DNA from: Actinophytocola sp.
Lineage (GTDB): Bacteria; Actinomycetota; Actinomycetes; Mycobacteriales; Pseudonocardiaceae
Assembly: GCF_009379765.1 (NCBI RefSeq)
Contig: NZ_WHTD01000041.1
Coordinates: 1 to 52,903 of the forward strand
Length of the DNA stretch: 52,903 nucleotides
Direction of reading: 5' to 3'
Every line of letters begins with the position of its first letter. The first letter of the stretch is position 1. The notes below the pieces were generated by a model that worked only from the letters and a program-made list of their open reading frames with translations, searched no databases and had not been told where the DNA came from. Shown here one piece after another: positions 1-6,851 of the stretch. Made by a program: the position numbers and the translations under genes.

Positions 1-415
1 CGAGCTCCCGCAGCTCCACCTCCTCGCACGCCGACCGCAGCCGGGGCAGCAGGTCGCGTTCCTCCTCCCGGATGTGGTGGCGCACGTCCTCGACCAGCGA
101 GCGCACCAGGTCCGCGAACGTCGGGTCCGCGGCGTCGGTCCGCTCGAGCTGCTTCATCACCTCTTCGGCGTCCGCGTGCGCGGCGATCTCGCGGTCCGCG
201 ATGGCATCCCCGTCCGGAAGCACGCGGCGCACGGTCGGGTAGAGGTACTGCTCATCGGCCACCGAGTGACGCACCAGCTCGGCGGTCACCTCGTCGACCA
301 GCGCCAGCCAGTTGCGCGCGTCGCCGCTCGCCTCGATCTCGTCGAACACGGCCTCGACGTCGCGATGGTCGGCGATGATCACGTCGAGCAGGTCCTGCTG
401 CTTCGGGACGGTCAT
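1..415 (-). CDS. Hemerythrin (HHE) domain protein, 3' end cut by window edge
   Basis: About 138 residues are visible; the C-terminus lies beyond base 1. The protein begins MTVPKQQDLLDVIIADHRDV and carries the spaced His/Glu residues of an HHE four-helix bundle: IIADHRDVE near residue 18, LVRHSVADEQ in the middle, and VRHHIREEERDLLPRL late. Such proteins bind a di-iron centre and are linked to oxygen, NO or iron handling in the cytoplasm. ATG lies at 415-413. The AMIN-like lipoprotein gene ends 29 bp upstream on the same strand, so the two may be co-transcribed. Family is clear from the motifs; the physiological role is not. Confidence 0.85.
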   Translation of the reverse strand, partial: MTVPKQQDLLDVIIADHRDVEAVFDEIEASGDARNWLALVDEVTAELVRHSVADEQYLYPTVRRVLPDGDAIADREIAAHADAEEVMKQLERTDAADPTFADLVRSLVEDVRHHIREEERDLLPRLRSACEEVELREL

Positions 416-444
416 CCGGTCCTCCGGGCGCCGGACCGGAAACG

Positions 445-1146
445 CTAGGCGTGCGCGATGTCGATGACGAGCCTGCGAACCTTGTCGGTCTCGTCGAGCT
501 GGGTGAAGACGCGGAACGGCAGCTTCTCGCTGACGCCGACGGCCAGGGTGCACTGGCCTTCGAAGAAGCCGGCGAACCGCACCTCGCGCAGGCTCCGCCA
601 GCGCGCGAGCCGGCCGGAGGTGTAGAAGCGGTCGCCGGTGTCGGCGAGAACCTTGCCCGGCTGGTGCCCGGTGTCGTCGAAGCCCTGCGCCGGCGCGCGC
701 ACCACGACTTGCAGTGCGGCCTTTCCGGCGACCGGGATCGGCTTGCCGGACCCGTCGGCGGTGACGACCGGGACGTACCCGACCACATAGCCGACCTCGG
801 CGGGGCCGTTGATGTCCAGGACGACACGGTCGAAGCAGTCGTGTTGCCCCGCGCGGACCAGGTAGAGCGCGGCGATGGAGTAGGGAGCCGTGTCCTTCCC
901 GCCCGTGCCCCATTCGCGGCTTTCCGAGCACGTGTGGTCGTTCGTCCTCGCCCCGTCCACCGTTGCGCTCGTCGGCGGTGGCGCGGGGAGGGTGGACACG
1001 GGCCGCGCGGTGGACGGCGCCATTACCGTTTCGGTGGTGCGCGTTGTGGTCGTGTTCGATCCGGGCGACGCGGTGTTCGAGTCGCAGGCGGCGGTCGCGA
1101 TGGCGGTCGCGGCCCCCACGAGTAACGCGAGCATGATTCTTCGCAT
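445..1146 (-). CDS. AMIN-like domain lipoprotein
   Basis: A 233-residue secreted lipoprotein. The N-terminus MRRIMLALLVGAATAIATAAC is a signal peptide ending in a lipobox with Cys21, followed by a Thr/Ser/Pro-rich linker to about residue 65. The rest is one beta-rich domain (YSIAALYLVRAGQHDCFDRV, later GFDDTGHQPGKVL) typical of actinobacterial AMIN-like lipoproteins, which are thought to sit at the cell envelope. The ATG at 1146 has a good GAGGAG ribosome site 8 bp upstream. The exact function is unknown. Confidence 0.8.
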   Translation of the reverse strand: MRRIMLALLVGAATAIATAACDSNTASPGSNTTTTRTTETVMAPSTARPVSTLPAPPPTSATVDGARTNDHTCSESREWGTGGKDTAPYSIAALYLVRAGQHDCFDRVVLDINGPAEVGYVVGYVPVVTADGSGKPIPVAGKAALQVVVRAPAQGFDDTGHQPGKVLADTGDRFYTSGRLARWRSLREVRFAGFFEGQCTLAVGVSEKLPFRVFTQLDETDKVRRLVIDIAHA

Positions 1147-1254
1147 CGGGAGCTCCTCATCCAGCGTTTCATTGGTGGATGGACGTTGGATCAGGCCGGC
1201 GGGTTGGTCGCGAGCCTCGAGGATCCTCGATCGCGCACGGCCGGTGACCGCGCG

Positions 1255-2037
1255 TCAACGCAGGTGTGCGACGGCCAGCTGGGTCATGTAGCGCTTGGTG
1301 ATCCGCCCGCCGTAGCCGGTGTCGACCAGGTTCGCGATGCAGGCGAGCAACGCGCTCTGCCGGGGCTGCGGCAAGGCTCGGTGTCCCGAGTAGGTCAGCA
1401 GGAGGTCCTCGTACTCGCGGCTGCGGTAGGTCTGTTCCCACTCGTAGCGGCGGAAGCGAACGGGGCCGAACCGGCCGGACCGGTCGAACTCGGTGGAATC
1501 CGTTGGTATGCCGTCGGATCTCGACAGGCGCAAGCCCGGTGGCGTGTCGGGGTCGAAGCGTTCGTAGCACCGCTGGACCTCGGCGAAGAAGGGCTCCGTG
1601 CCACCCGCCACGTGGTGGGTCGAGACCAGGGCCAGGCTGCCTCCGGGGCGGAGGGCGTCGGCCGCCTTGCGCATCCGGACATCGGGGTCGAGCCAGTGGA
1701 AGGCCGTCGCGGACAGCACGATGTCGAACGGGTCAGCGGGAAGCGGCCAGTCCTCGAACGCCGACACGACCACCCGCGCGGTGGGGAACCCGGCGAGATG
1801 CCGCCGGGCGATGGTGGCCATGTCCTCGCTCAGCTCCACCGCGATGACCGCGCATCCGAGCCGTGCCAAGGGAAGAGTGGCCTGACCGGTACCGCAGCCG
1901 ATCTCCAGCACCCGGGAGCGAGGCCCGGCGGTGAGCTCGCCGAACAGCTCGGCCGGATAGCCCGGGCGGCGGCGGTCGTAGCGCTCGGCGTCCTCGCCGA
2001 AGGTCGTCCGCAGCCGCTCCCGATCGGTTTCCGTCAC
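1255..2037 (-). CDS. Class I SAM-dependent methyltransferase
   Basis: A 260-residue cytoplasmic enzyme. The SAM-binding motif I is VLEIGCGTGQ near residue 45, followed by the acidic end of strand 2 (VIAVELSEDM), the FDIVLSATAFHWLDP region and RPGGSLALVS. This is the Methyltransf_11/25 fold; the substrate cannot be told. The start is GTG at 2037, only 4 bp after the TAA of the upstream 58-residue gene, so translation is probably coupled. No frame disruption is visible. Confidence 0.85.
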   Translation of the reverse strand: MTETDRERLRTTFGEDAERYDRRRPGYPAELFGELTAGPRSRVLEIGCGTGQATLPLARLGCAVIAVELSEDMATIARRHLAGFPTARVVVSAFEDWPLPADPFDIVLSATAFHWLDPDVRMRKAADALRPGGSLALVSTHHVAGGTEPFFAEVQRCYERFDPDTPPGLRLSRSDGIPTDSTEFDRSGRFGPVRFRRYEWEQTYRSREYEDLLLTYSGHRALPQPRQSALLACIANLVDTGYGGRITKRYMTQLAVAHLR

Positions 2038-2041
2038 GCGC

Positions 2042-2218
2042 TTACCGCGCGGGCTGTTCGGTCTGCTCGGTGGAGACCGCGGTGCCGCTCGTGGGCTCGA
2101 CGGCAGTCTCGACGGCGGCGTGCTGTTGCTGCGGCTGCTGGCGCATGGTCGGCAGGTCCTTGCGTGCCGCGAGCCTTTCGCGGCACAGCCGTGCGAGCTG
2201 TCGTGCGTGAACGGTCAT
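2042..2218 (-). CDS. Small hypothetical protein upstream of methyltransferase
   Basis: A 58-residue protein starting MTVHARQLARLCRERLAARK. A GAGGAG ribosome site 6 bp before the ATG at 2218 decides this start; an in-frame ATG at 2236 would be longer but lacks such a site. The N-terminal third is basic and helical, the rest is Gln/Thr/Ala-rich and probably disordered. It sits 4 bp before the methyltransferase and is likely its operon partner. No family is recognised. Confidence 0.55.
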   Translation of the reverse strand: MTVHARQLARLCRERLAARKDLPTMRQQPQQQHAAVETAVEPTSGTAVSTEQTEQPAR

Positions 2219-2239
2219 GGCTAACTCCTCGTCCACAAA

Positions 2240-2268
2240 GGGGTATACCCCTGCGTGGTGTTCACCAC
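2240..2268. promoter_or_regulatory. Palindromes upstream of the small ORF/methyltransferase pair
   Basis: A perfect 12-bp palindrome GGGGTATACCCC (2240-2251) is followed by an inverted repeat GTGGTG-TT-CACCAC (2255-2268). They lie 22-50 bp before the start codon at 2218, where an operator would be expected. The G-tract/TATA/C-tract layout recalls operators of metal- or sulfur-sensing CsoR-type repressors. This is inference; no such repressor is in the window. Confidence 0.4.
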
Positions 2269-2664
2269 ACCTGATTTATCACTGTTGAGACGCACGAACA
2301 CCCGCTCGGTTCCGGTGTTCCGCCCCTGGGATGGACGTGGGACGGTCCCGGGCCTGGCGCGAGCCCGACGGGGGACACGCCGCGTGGTCGACCTGGCGAC
2401 GAGCGTCACCGAGGCCGCGCGGGCCGGTACATGTGGGCCCGTCGCGGGATCACGGCGTACGTCGGGTCCTGTGTGGACTCGACGCCAGCGTTGCGGACGC
2501 CGAAGCGGGTGCACAAGCCGGAGGCCAGGTAGGCGCAACCTCGGGTGCGGTTGGGACGGGGGCCGCGCCACCGATGCCGGTCCCGGCGCAACCGCGGCGC
2601 AGCGCGTGACGACGCGGCCGCGCCGGCCTCGTGGCGGCCGGACCCCGGGCGGTCGGTTCGGAAT
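2269..2664. other. Intergenic stretch with no supported gene
   Basis: About 400 bp between the palindromes and the first 22-bp repeat. Open frames cross it on both strands, but none has a recognisable domain, a ribosome site or a plausible composition (Arg/Gly/Pro-rich translations typical of shadow frames). It may be the eroded remainder of the UvrA-like gene whose 3' end survives downstream. Confidence 0.4.
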
Positions 2665-2701
2665 GTTGGACTCGCGGGTCCTGGGCGTTGGACTCGCGGG
2701 T
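2665..2701 (+). repeat. 22-bp dispersed repeat, two units, plus orientation
   Basis: GTTGGACTCGCGGGT occurs at 2665-2679 and 2687-2701, exactly 22 bp apart with a 7-bp connector. The same 15-mer and 22-bp period recur at three other loci in this window (about 21.7, 33.9 and 44.4 kb). Here the repeat lies directly before the surviving 3' end of a UvrA-like gene. Confidence 0.9.
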
Positions 2702-2704
2702 TCT

Positions 2705-3088
2705 GCCAGGCTGGGGGCCACCCTGCACATCGGGCTGGGCCAGCCGCTGACCACGCTGTCCGGGGGCGAGCGGCAGCGGTTGAAGCTGGCGATCAACATG
2801 GCCGAGAAGTCGTCGACCTACGTGCTGGACGAGCCGACCTCGGGCTTGCACCTGGCCGATGTGGACCAGCTGCTCGCGCTGCTGGACCGGTTGATCGACA
2901 CCGGCAACACGGTGATCGTCATCGAGCACCACCAGGCCGTGATGGCCCACGCCGACTGGCTGATCGACCTCGGCCCGGGCGCCGCGCACGACGGCGGGCG
3001 GATCGTGTTCACCGGCACGCCCGCGTCGCTGGTGGCCGACGGTTCCACGTTGACCGCCCGGCACCTGCGTGAGTACGTGGGGGCGTGA
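2705..3088 (+). pseudogene. 3' remnant of a UvrA-like ABC protein
   Basis: The last ~125 codons encode a recognisable C-terminal ABC domain: signature [12 protein letters not shown], Walker B with [11 protein letters not shown], and the H-loop region [11 protein letters not shown], ending HLREYVGA. This matches the C-terminus of UvrA and of UvrA-like drug-resistance proteins (usually over 700 residues). Nothing upstream matches the N-terminal zinc-finger or first ATPase domains; the frame instead runs into the 22-bp repeats and low-quality sequence. The TGA overlaps the ATG of the next gene, preserving an old operon junction. Most likely a deletion remnant. Confidence 0.8.
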
Positions 3089-3891
3089 TGGACCTTGTGG
3101 GGTTGCTCGAGGTGACGCGGGTCCGGTCGCTGACCCCGCGCATGCGGCGGGTGAGCTTCCGGGCGCCGGACGGGTTCGAGCCGTGGCCGGACCAGCAGCT
3201 GAAGCTGTGCTTTCCGCGGGAAGGCCAAGCGATGCCGCAGCTGCCGGAGTCGTCGGGCGACGACATGCGTTGGTACCAGCAGTTCCTGGCGATCCCCGAG
3301 GACGAGCGGCCGTGGATGCGCAGCTTCACCGTGCGCGCGTTGGTCGAGTCGCGCGGCGAGATCGACATCGACTTCGTGCTCCACGGTGACACCGGCCCGG
3401 CCACCCGGTGGGCGCTGACGGCCGCGCCGGGCCAGGTGCTCGGCCGCTACGGTCCCTCGGCGGTGTACCGGCGCCCCCTGGGCTCGGGCGACTGGTCCCT
3501 GTTCGCCGGTGACGAGACGGCGCTGCCGGCGATCGGCACGCTGCTGGAGTCGTTGCCGCCGTCGGCCCGGGCCGTGGTGTACGTCGAGGTGGCCGATCCC
3601 GCGGAGGAGCAACCACTGCCTCATGCCGACGTGCGCTGGCTGCATCGCTCCGGCGGTGCGTCGTTGCTGCCCGCCGTCCGCGCCGCGGTGTTCCCGTCGG
3701 GCACGCCGTTCGCGTGGCTGGCGGGCGAGGCGGGCGCGGTCCGGGCCCTTCGCCGCCACCTGGTGACCGATCGCGGGATCGACAAGCGCCGCATCGACTT
3801 CGCCGGCTACTGGCGTGCCCGGCTGACCCAGGACGACGACCCGACCGCCGAGGACCTCGCGGAGGCGCGGGAACGCCTCGCCGCCGGGTGA
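3088..3891 (+). CDS. Siderophore-interacting protein (FAD-binding ferric-siderophore reductase type)
   Basis: A 267-residue flavoprotein starting [20 protein letters not shown]. It shows the FAD-binding half (RSFTVRAL near residue 75, then [15 protein letters not shown]) and the SIP/NAD(P)H half ([16 protein letters not shown], then [18 protein letters not shown]). Family members reduce ferric siderophores in the cytoplasm to release iron. The ATG at 3088 overlaps the TGA of the UvrA-like remnant; a GTG one codon earlier is possible. No siderophore biosynthesis or uptake genes are in the window. Confidence 0.88.
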   Translation: MDLVGLLEVTRVRSLTPRMRRVSFRAPDGFEPWPDQQLKLCFPREGQAMPQLPESSGDDMRWYQQFLAIPEDERPWMRSFTVRALVESRGEIDIDFVLHGDTGPATRWALTAAPGQVLGRYGPSAVYRRPLGSGDWSLFAGDETALPAIGTLLESLPPSARAVVYVEVADPAEEQPLPHADVRWLHRSGGASLLPAVRAAVFPSGTPFAWLAGEAGAVRALRRHLVTDRGIDKRRIDFAGYWRARLTQDDDPTAEDLAEARERLAAG

Positions 3892-3924
3892 CCTCGGCCG
3901 GCGATGTGCACGGGCCCGATGGCG

Positions 3925-4029
3925 GACACGGCGACGCCGCGGGTCGACACGGCGACGCGGCGGGTCGACACGGCGACGCGGCGGGTCGGGATGGCGACGC
4001 CGCGGGTCGGGACGGCGGCGTTGCGGGCG
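3925..4029. repeat. Tandem 21-bp repeat, five units
   Basis: Five consecutive 21-bp units start at 3925, 3946, 3967, 3988 and 4009, with consensus GACACGGCGACGCGGCGGGT plus C. Units 2 and 3 are identical; unit 5 is the most diverged. The array fills the gap between two convergent genes (siderophore-interacting protein and LacI regulator). It has no hairpin followed by a T-run, so a terminator role is only a guess. Confidence 0.85.
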
Positions 4030-4038
4030 GGGTGGGGG

Positions 4039-5040
4039 TCAGGTGGAGTCGCGCAGGATGAGAGTGGGTTCGAAGATCGCCGTGCTCGTCGGGGTCTCGG
4101 GGTTGCCGATCTGACGGAGTAGCAGCCTCGCCATCTCCGCGGCCATGTCCTCCACCGGCTGGCGGACCGTCGTCAGCGGCGGCTCGCAGGCCAGCGCGGC
4201 CGAGCTGTCGTCGAAGCCGACCACCGCCACGTCCCGCGGGACGCGCCGGCCCCGGGCGCGCAGCACGGCGAGAGCGCCCTGGGCCATCAGGTCCGAAGCG
4301 GCGAACACGCCGTCCAGCAAGGGATGCCGGGACAGCAGCGCGGCCATCCCCGCGGTTCCGCTCTCGCGCGTGAAGTCCCCCTCCACCCACGCCATCTCGG
4401 GATCGGCCAGCGCGTCGCGAAATCCCGTCAGCCGGTCCTGGCCCGCCGACGTGTGCTGCGGGCCGGCGATCGTCGCCACGTGGTGGCGGCCGAGCGCGCG
4501 GAGATGCCTCGCGGCCAGCGCGGCGCCCTCGGTCTGGTTCACGTCCACGTACGTGATCGGCAGGGGCTGGGTCGGGCGCGAGGACAGCACCACCGGGAAG
4601 CGGGACTCGACCAGCAGGCGCGGCAGGGGGTCGAAGGGGTCGGTATGGATCAGGATCACGCCGTCCAGCCGGCCGCGCCGCAGGTCCGACACCACCTGGG
4701 ACCGGGTGGTCGCGCCGGTGGTCATCAGGACCAGGTGCACGCCGCTCCGGCCGATCACCGTCATCACACCGCGGACCACCCGGCCGAAGAACGGGTCGCC
4801 CAGCATCCGGTCCTCTTCCGGCAGCACCAGCGCGACCGCGTCGGCACGGCGGGTCACCAGCGAGCGCGCGGCCAGGTTCGGCAGGTAGCCGGTGTCGGCG
4901 ATGGCCCGCTGGACCGCCTCGCGGATGGTCTCGTCCACGCTCGGCACGCCGTTGACCACCCGGGACGCCGTCGCACGCGAGACGCCGGCCACCTTCGCCA
5001 CCTCCTCCAGCGTGATGCGGCGCGGCGAGGAGGAGGGCAC
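4039..5040 (-). CDS. LacI-family transcriptional regulator
   Basis: A 333-residue regulator. The N-terminal helix-turn-helix (ITLEEVAKVAGVSRATASRV) and hinge are followed by a periplasmic-binding-like effector domain (VDVNQTEGAALAARHL, GVFAASDLMAQGAL, VAVVGFDDSSAAL). Family members repress sugar-catabolism genes and leave the DNA when a sugar ligand binds. The GTG at 5040 is preferred over an upstream TTG: TATAAA lies at 5047-5052, 6 bp before it, suggesting a leaderless or near-leaderless message. It is the closest candidate regulator for the GAGAGCGCTCTC operators at 6585 and 6751. Confidence 0.9.
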   Translation of the reverse strand: MPSSSPRRITLEEVAKVAGVSRATASRVVNGVPSVDETIREAVQRAIADTGYLPNLAARSLVTRRADAVALVLPEEDRMLGDPFFGRVVRGVMTVIGRSGVHLVLMTTGATTRSQVVSDLRRGRLDGVILIHTDPFDPLPRLLVESRFPVVLSSRPTQPLPITYVDVNQTEGAALAARHLRALGRHHVATIAGPQHTSAGQDRLTGFRDALADPEMAWVEGDFTRESGTAGMAALLSRHPLLDGVFAASDLMAQGALAVLRARGRRVPRDVAVVGFDDSSAALACEPPLTTVRQPVEDMAAEMARLLLRQIGNPETPTSTAIFEPTLILRDST

Positions 5041-5071
5041 GGCTTCTTTATACCCGCGGCCGCGGTCGTCA

Positions 5072-5110
5072 ACGGTCAACTCAGACGGTCAACTCAGACG
5101 GTCAGCTCAG
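5072..5110. repeat. Tandem 13-bp repeat, three units
   Basis: ACGGTCAACTCAG is repeated at 5072, 5085 and 5098 (third unit with one change). On the minus strand each unit reads CTGAGTTGACCGT, giving a TTGACC box that could act as a -35 element for lacI. The last unit overlaps the stop codon of the DUF305 gene. Confidence 0.75.
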
Positions 5111-5677
5111 ACCGTTCAGCCGGACCAGCGACGCCGCTCGCTCGGTCGCCATCCGTGTCGCGATGTCCTTCGTCGCCGGATGGGTCACCTGGTTCGCCGC
5201 CGACTCCGCCACCGTCGCGGACTCCGAGAGGTGCGCCAGCGTCAGCTGGACGAACATCGCGTCGAAGTCGGTGGCCGCCGCCAGGTCGGTCAGCTCGGAC
5301 TCGGTGGGCATCCCGGGCATGTCGTGGCCCTCGTGCTGGTTCACGTACGTCACCGACTCCGCGGCCAGCATCCCGCGAAGCTCACCGAGCTCCGTGCGCC
5401 GGGCCGCTGCCAGCGATGTGGCGAACGTGCGCAGTGCGGGGGAGGCGGCCCGCGCCGCGCCCAGGTCGAGCAGCTTCACCGCCTGGTCATCGGTCGCGAC
5501 GGACAGATCGACGAACGCCCGTTCGGTGACCCCGAACCCGCCCGGCGCCACCGACGCGATCGGCTCGGCGACCGGCGCGGGCGGTGGGGGAGCGGGGGCC
5601 TGCCGGCCACAGGCGGCGGTCATGAACCCACCGCCCGTGGCCAGCAGGAGGATCACGACGACGCGAAGCAGCGTCAC
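5102..5677 (-). CDS. DUF305 family lipoprotein
   Basis: A 191-residue predicted lipoprotein. From the GTG at 5677 it reads VTLLRVVVILLLATGGG and reaches a TAAC lipobox, then a Pro/Ala linker and a helical DUF305-type domain with the His/Met-rich segment HEGHDMPGMPTE and DFDAMFVQLTLAHLSES. DUF305 proteins are ferritin-like helical bundles suspected of metal (often copper) handling outside the membrane. The GTG overlaps the TGA of the upstream DUF1996 gene in a GTGA junction, so the two are translationally coupled; longer in-frame starts would lie inside that gene. Confidence 0.82.
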   Translation of the reverse strand: MTLLRVVVILLLATGGGFMTAACGRQAPAPPPPAPVAEPIASVAPGGFGVTERAFVDLSVATDDQAVKLLDLGAARAASPALRTFATSLAAARRTELGELRGMLAAESVTYVNQHEGHDMPGMPTESELTDLAAATDFDAMFVQLTLAHLSESATVAESAANQVTHPATKDIATRMATERAASLVRLNGLS

Positions 5678-6540
5678 AGTGGATACCCGTCGTGGCCGCA
5701 CTTGATGACCGGCCGGATGCAGTCGCGCACCCGCCGCTCCATCTCGTCCGCGGGCCACACGTTGAAGAAGTCGCCGTGCATCGTGCGCCCGTCACCGGAG
5801 GCCAGCCGCAGCTGCGACGGGTCACCGTTGACCGGGTAGCGAAGCACCATGCGCAGCTTCGGCACCTGCACCGGATGCGCGGCCGGGCAGTTGCCGGCGA
5901 CCGGGTAGGACATGTGGCTCTTGTGGTCCGCCGAGTCCAGGTTCGTGCCGTCCCAGCACTGCGGGAAGTCCAGGTAGGTCTCCAGCTGGGTGCCGGCAGG
6001 GCACGTCACGAAGTTCTTCGACGGGTTCACCTCCCCGGCGTGCAGGCACGACCACCGGGCGATGCTGTCCGCGTCCCCGGTCGCCTTCGCGTTGCCCGCG
6101 ACGATCTTGAGACCGACCGGCGTCGGCTGCGTCGCGGCCGGGTTCTGCACGCCCTCACCGAGGTAGTAGAACGTGATGCCGGTCGGCACGATCGTGGTGT
6201 CCGCGCGGTAGAGCGTCGGCACCCAGTAGGAGGAGATGTCCGACGCCGGGTCGCAGTTGCCGGTGGACCCGAGCAGGTCGCCGTAGTCGGAGTGGGCGTC
6301 GGTGGCGTGGTTGCCGAAGAAGTCGTGCGAGTGCGAGGCCCCCGGAAGGCCGGGGAACACGATCGGATCGTCCGGGAGCCGGTGGCTCAGCTGGCAGTCC
6401 GCCGGGAACTCGGCCACGCGGATCACGGCGTCCGCGCGGTGCGGCTGGCCGGTGAGGCCACCGCTGACGAGTGCTCCGGCGGCGAGCGTCAGCACCAGCC
6501 CGATCTTGGCGAAGGCGCGCCATCTCATTTTCTTCCCCAT
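5674..6540 (-). CDS. DUF1996 domain secreted protein
   Basis: A 288-residue exported protein starting MGKKMRWRAFAKIGLVLTLA, a clear signal peptide cleaved near residue 35. The mature part is a DUF1996 domain with conserved His/Asp/Cys motifs: GASHSHDFFGNHATDAHSDY, then SSYWVPTLY, FPQCWDG and HPVQVPKLRMVLRYP, and a C-terminal NVWPADEMERRV. The biochemical role of DUF1996 is not established; it is common in fungi and actinobacteria that degrade polysaccharides. It is divergent from the GH16 gene and shares a similar palindromic operator with it. The ATG at 6540 is the last start before the signal peptide. Confidence 0.85.
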   Translation of the reverse strand: MGKKMRWRAFAKIGLVLTLAAGALVSGGLTGQPHRADAVIRVAEFPADCQLSHRLPDDPIVFPGLPGASHSHDFFGNHATDAHSDYGDLLGSTGNCDPASDISSYWVPTLYRADTTIVPTGITFYYLGEGVQNPAATQPTPVGLKIVAGNAKATGDADSIARWSCLHAGEVNPSKNFVTCPAGTQLETYLDFPQCWDGTNLDSADHKSHMSYPVAGNCPAAHPVQVPKLRMVLRYPVNGDPSQLRLASGDGRTMHGDFFNVWPADEMERRVRDCIRPVIKCGHDGYPL

Positions 6541-6584
6541 TGAAGACAAACTCCCTCGAGCTCCAAGGATTTGCAGGGTCACGA

Positions 6585-6632
6585 GAGAGCGCTCTCACAC
6601 CAGAGCATGACGTGGCTCACACTGCCGGTCAA
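6585..6632 (-). promoter_or_regulatory. Promoter and LacI-type operator of DUF1996-DUF305 operon
   Basis: On the minus strand TTGACC (6632-6627) and CATGCT (6609-6604) are 17 bp apart, a good sigma-70-like spacing. The perfect palindrome GAGAGCGCTCTC (6585-6596) lies where transcription should start. A central GCGC within an inverted repeat is typical of LacI-family operators. Confidence 0.65.
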
Positions 6633-6712
6633 CGATTTTGTTCTGCACAGGAACAAATAGGCGCCGTTCGGCCTAGCGGACAGTGCCGAACAGCCTCTCG
6701 AACCGGACACTC

Positions 6713-6762
6713 TTGACACCAGGTAGCTTGGGCGGCACTCTCTGTCCGGAGAGAGCGCTCTC
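6713..6762 (+). promoter_or_regulatory. Promoter and LacI-type operator of GH16 gene
   Basis: TTGACA (6713-6718) is followed 17 bp later by a weak CACTCT (6736-6741). The same perfect palindrome GAGAGCGCTCTC sits at 6751-6762, just downstream of the expected start site, an ideal repression position. The two palindromes are 166 bp apart and could also support looping. Confidence 0.65.
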
Positions 6763-6851
6763 ACGCACCCCCTGCCTCTCTTCCTTCTTTCCTGTCGCGC
6801 TGGCGGCGTTCGCCTCGGGCGTTCGCATCCGCAGCGTGCAAAGGAGCACGC

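Noticed and set aside
2406..2591. 61-residue minus-strand open frame containing [15 protein letters not shown]
   Set aside because: The translation looks somewhat protein-like, but there is no ribosome site, family or conserved neighbour to support it.
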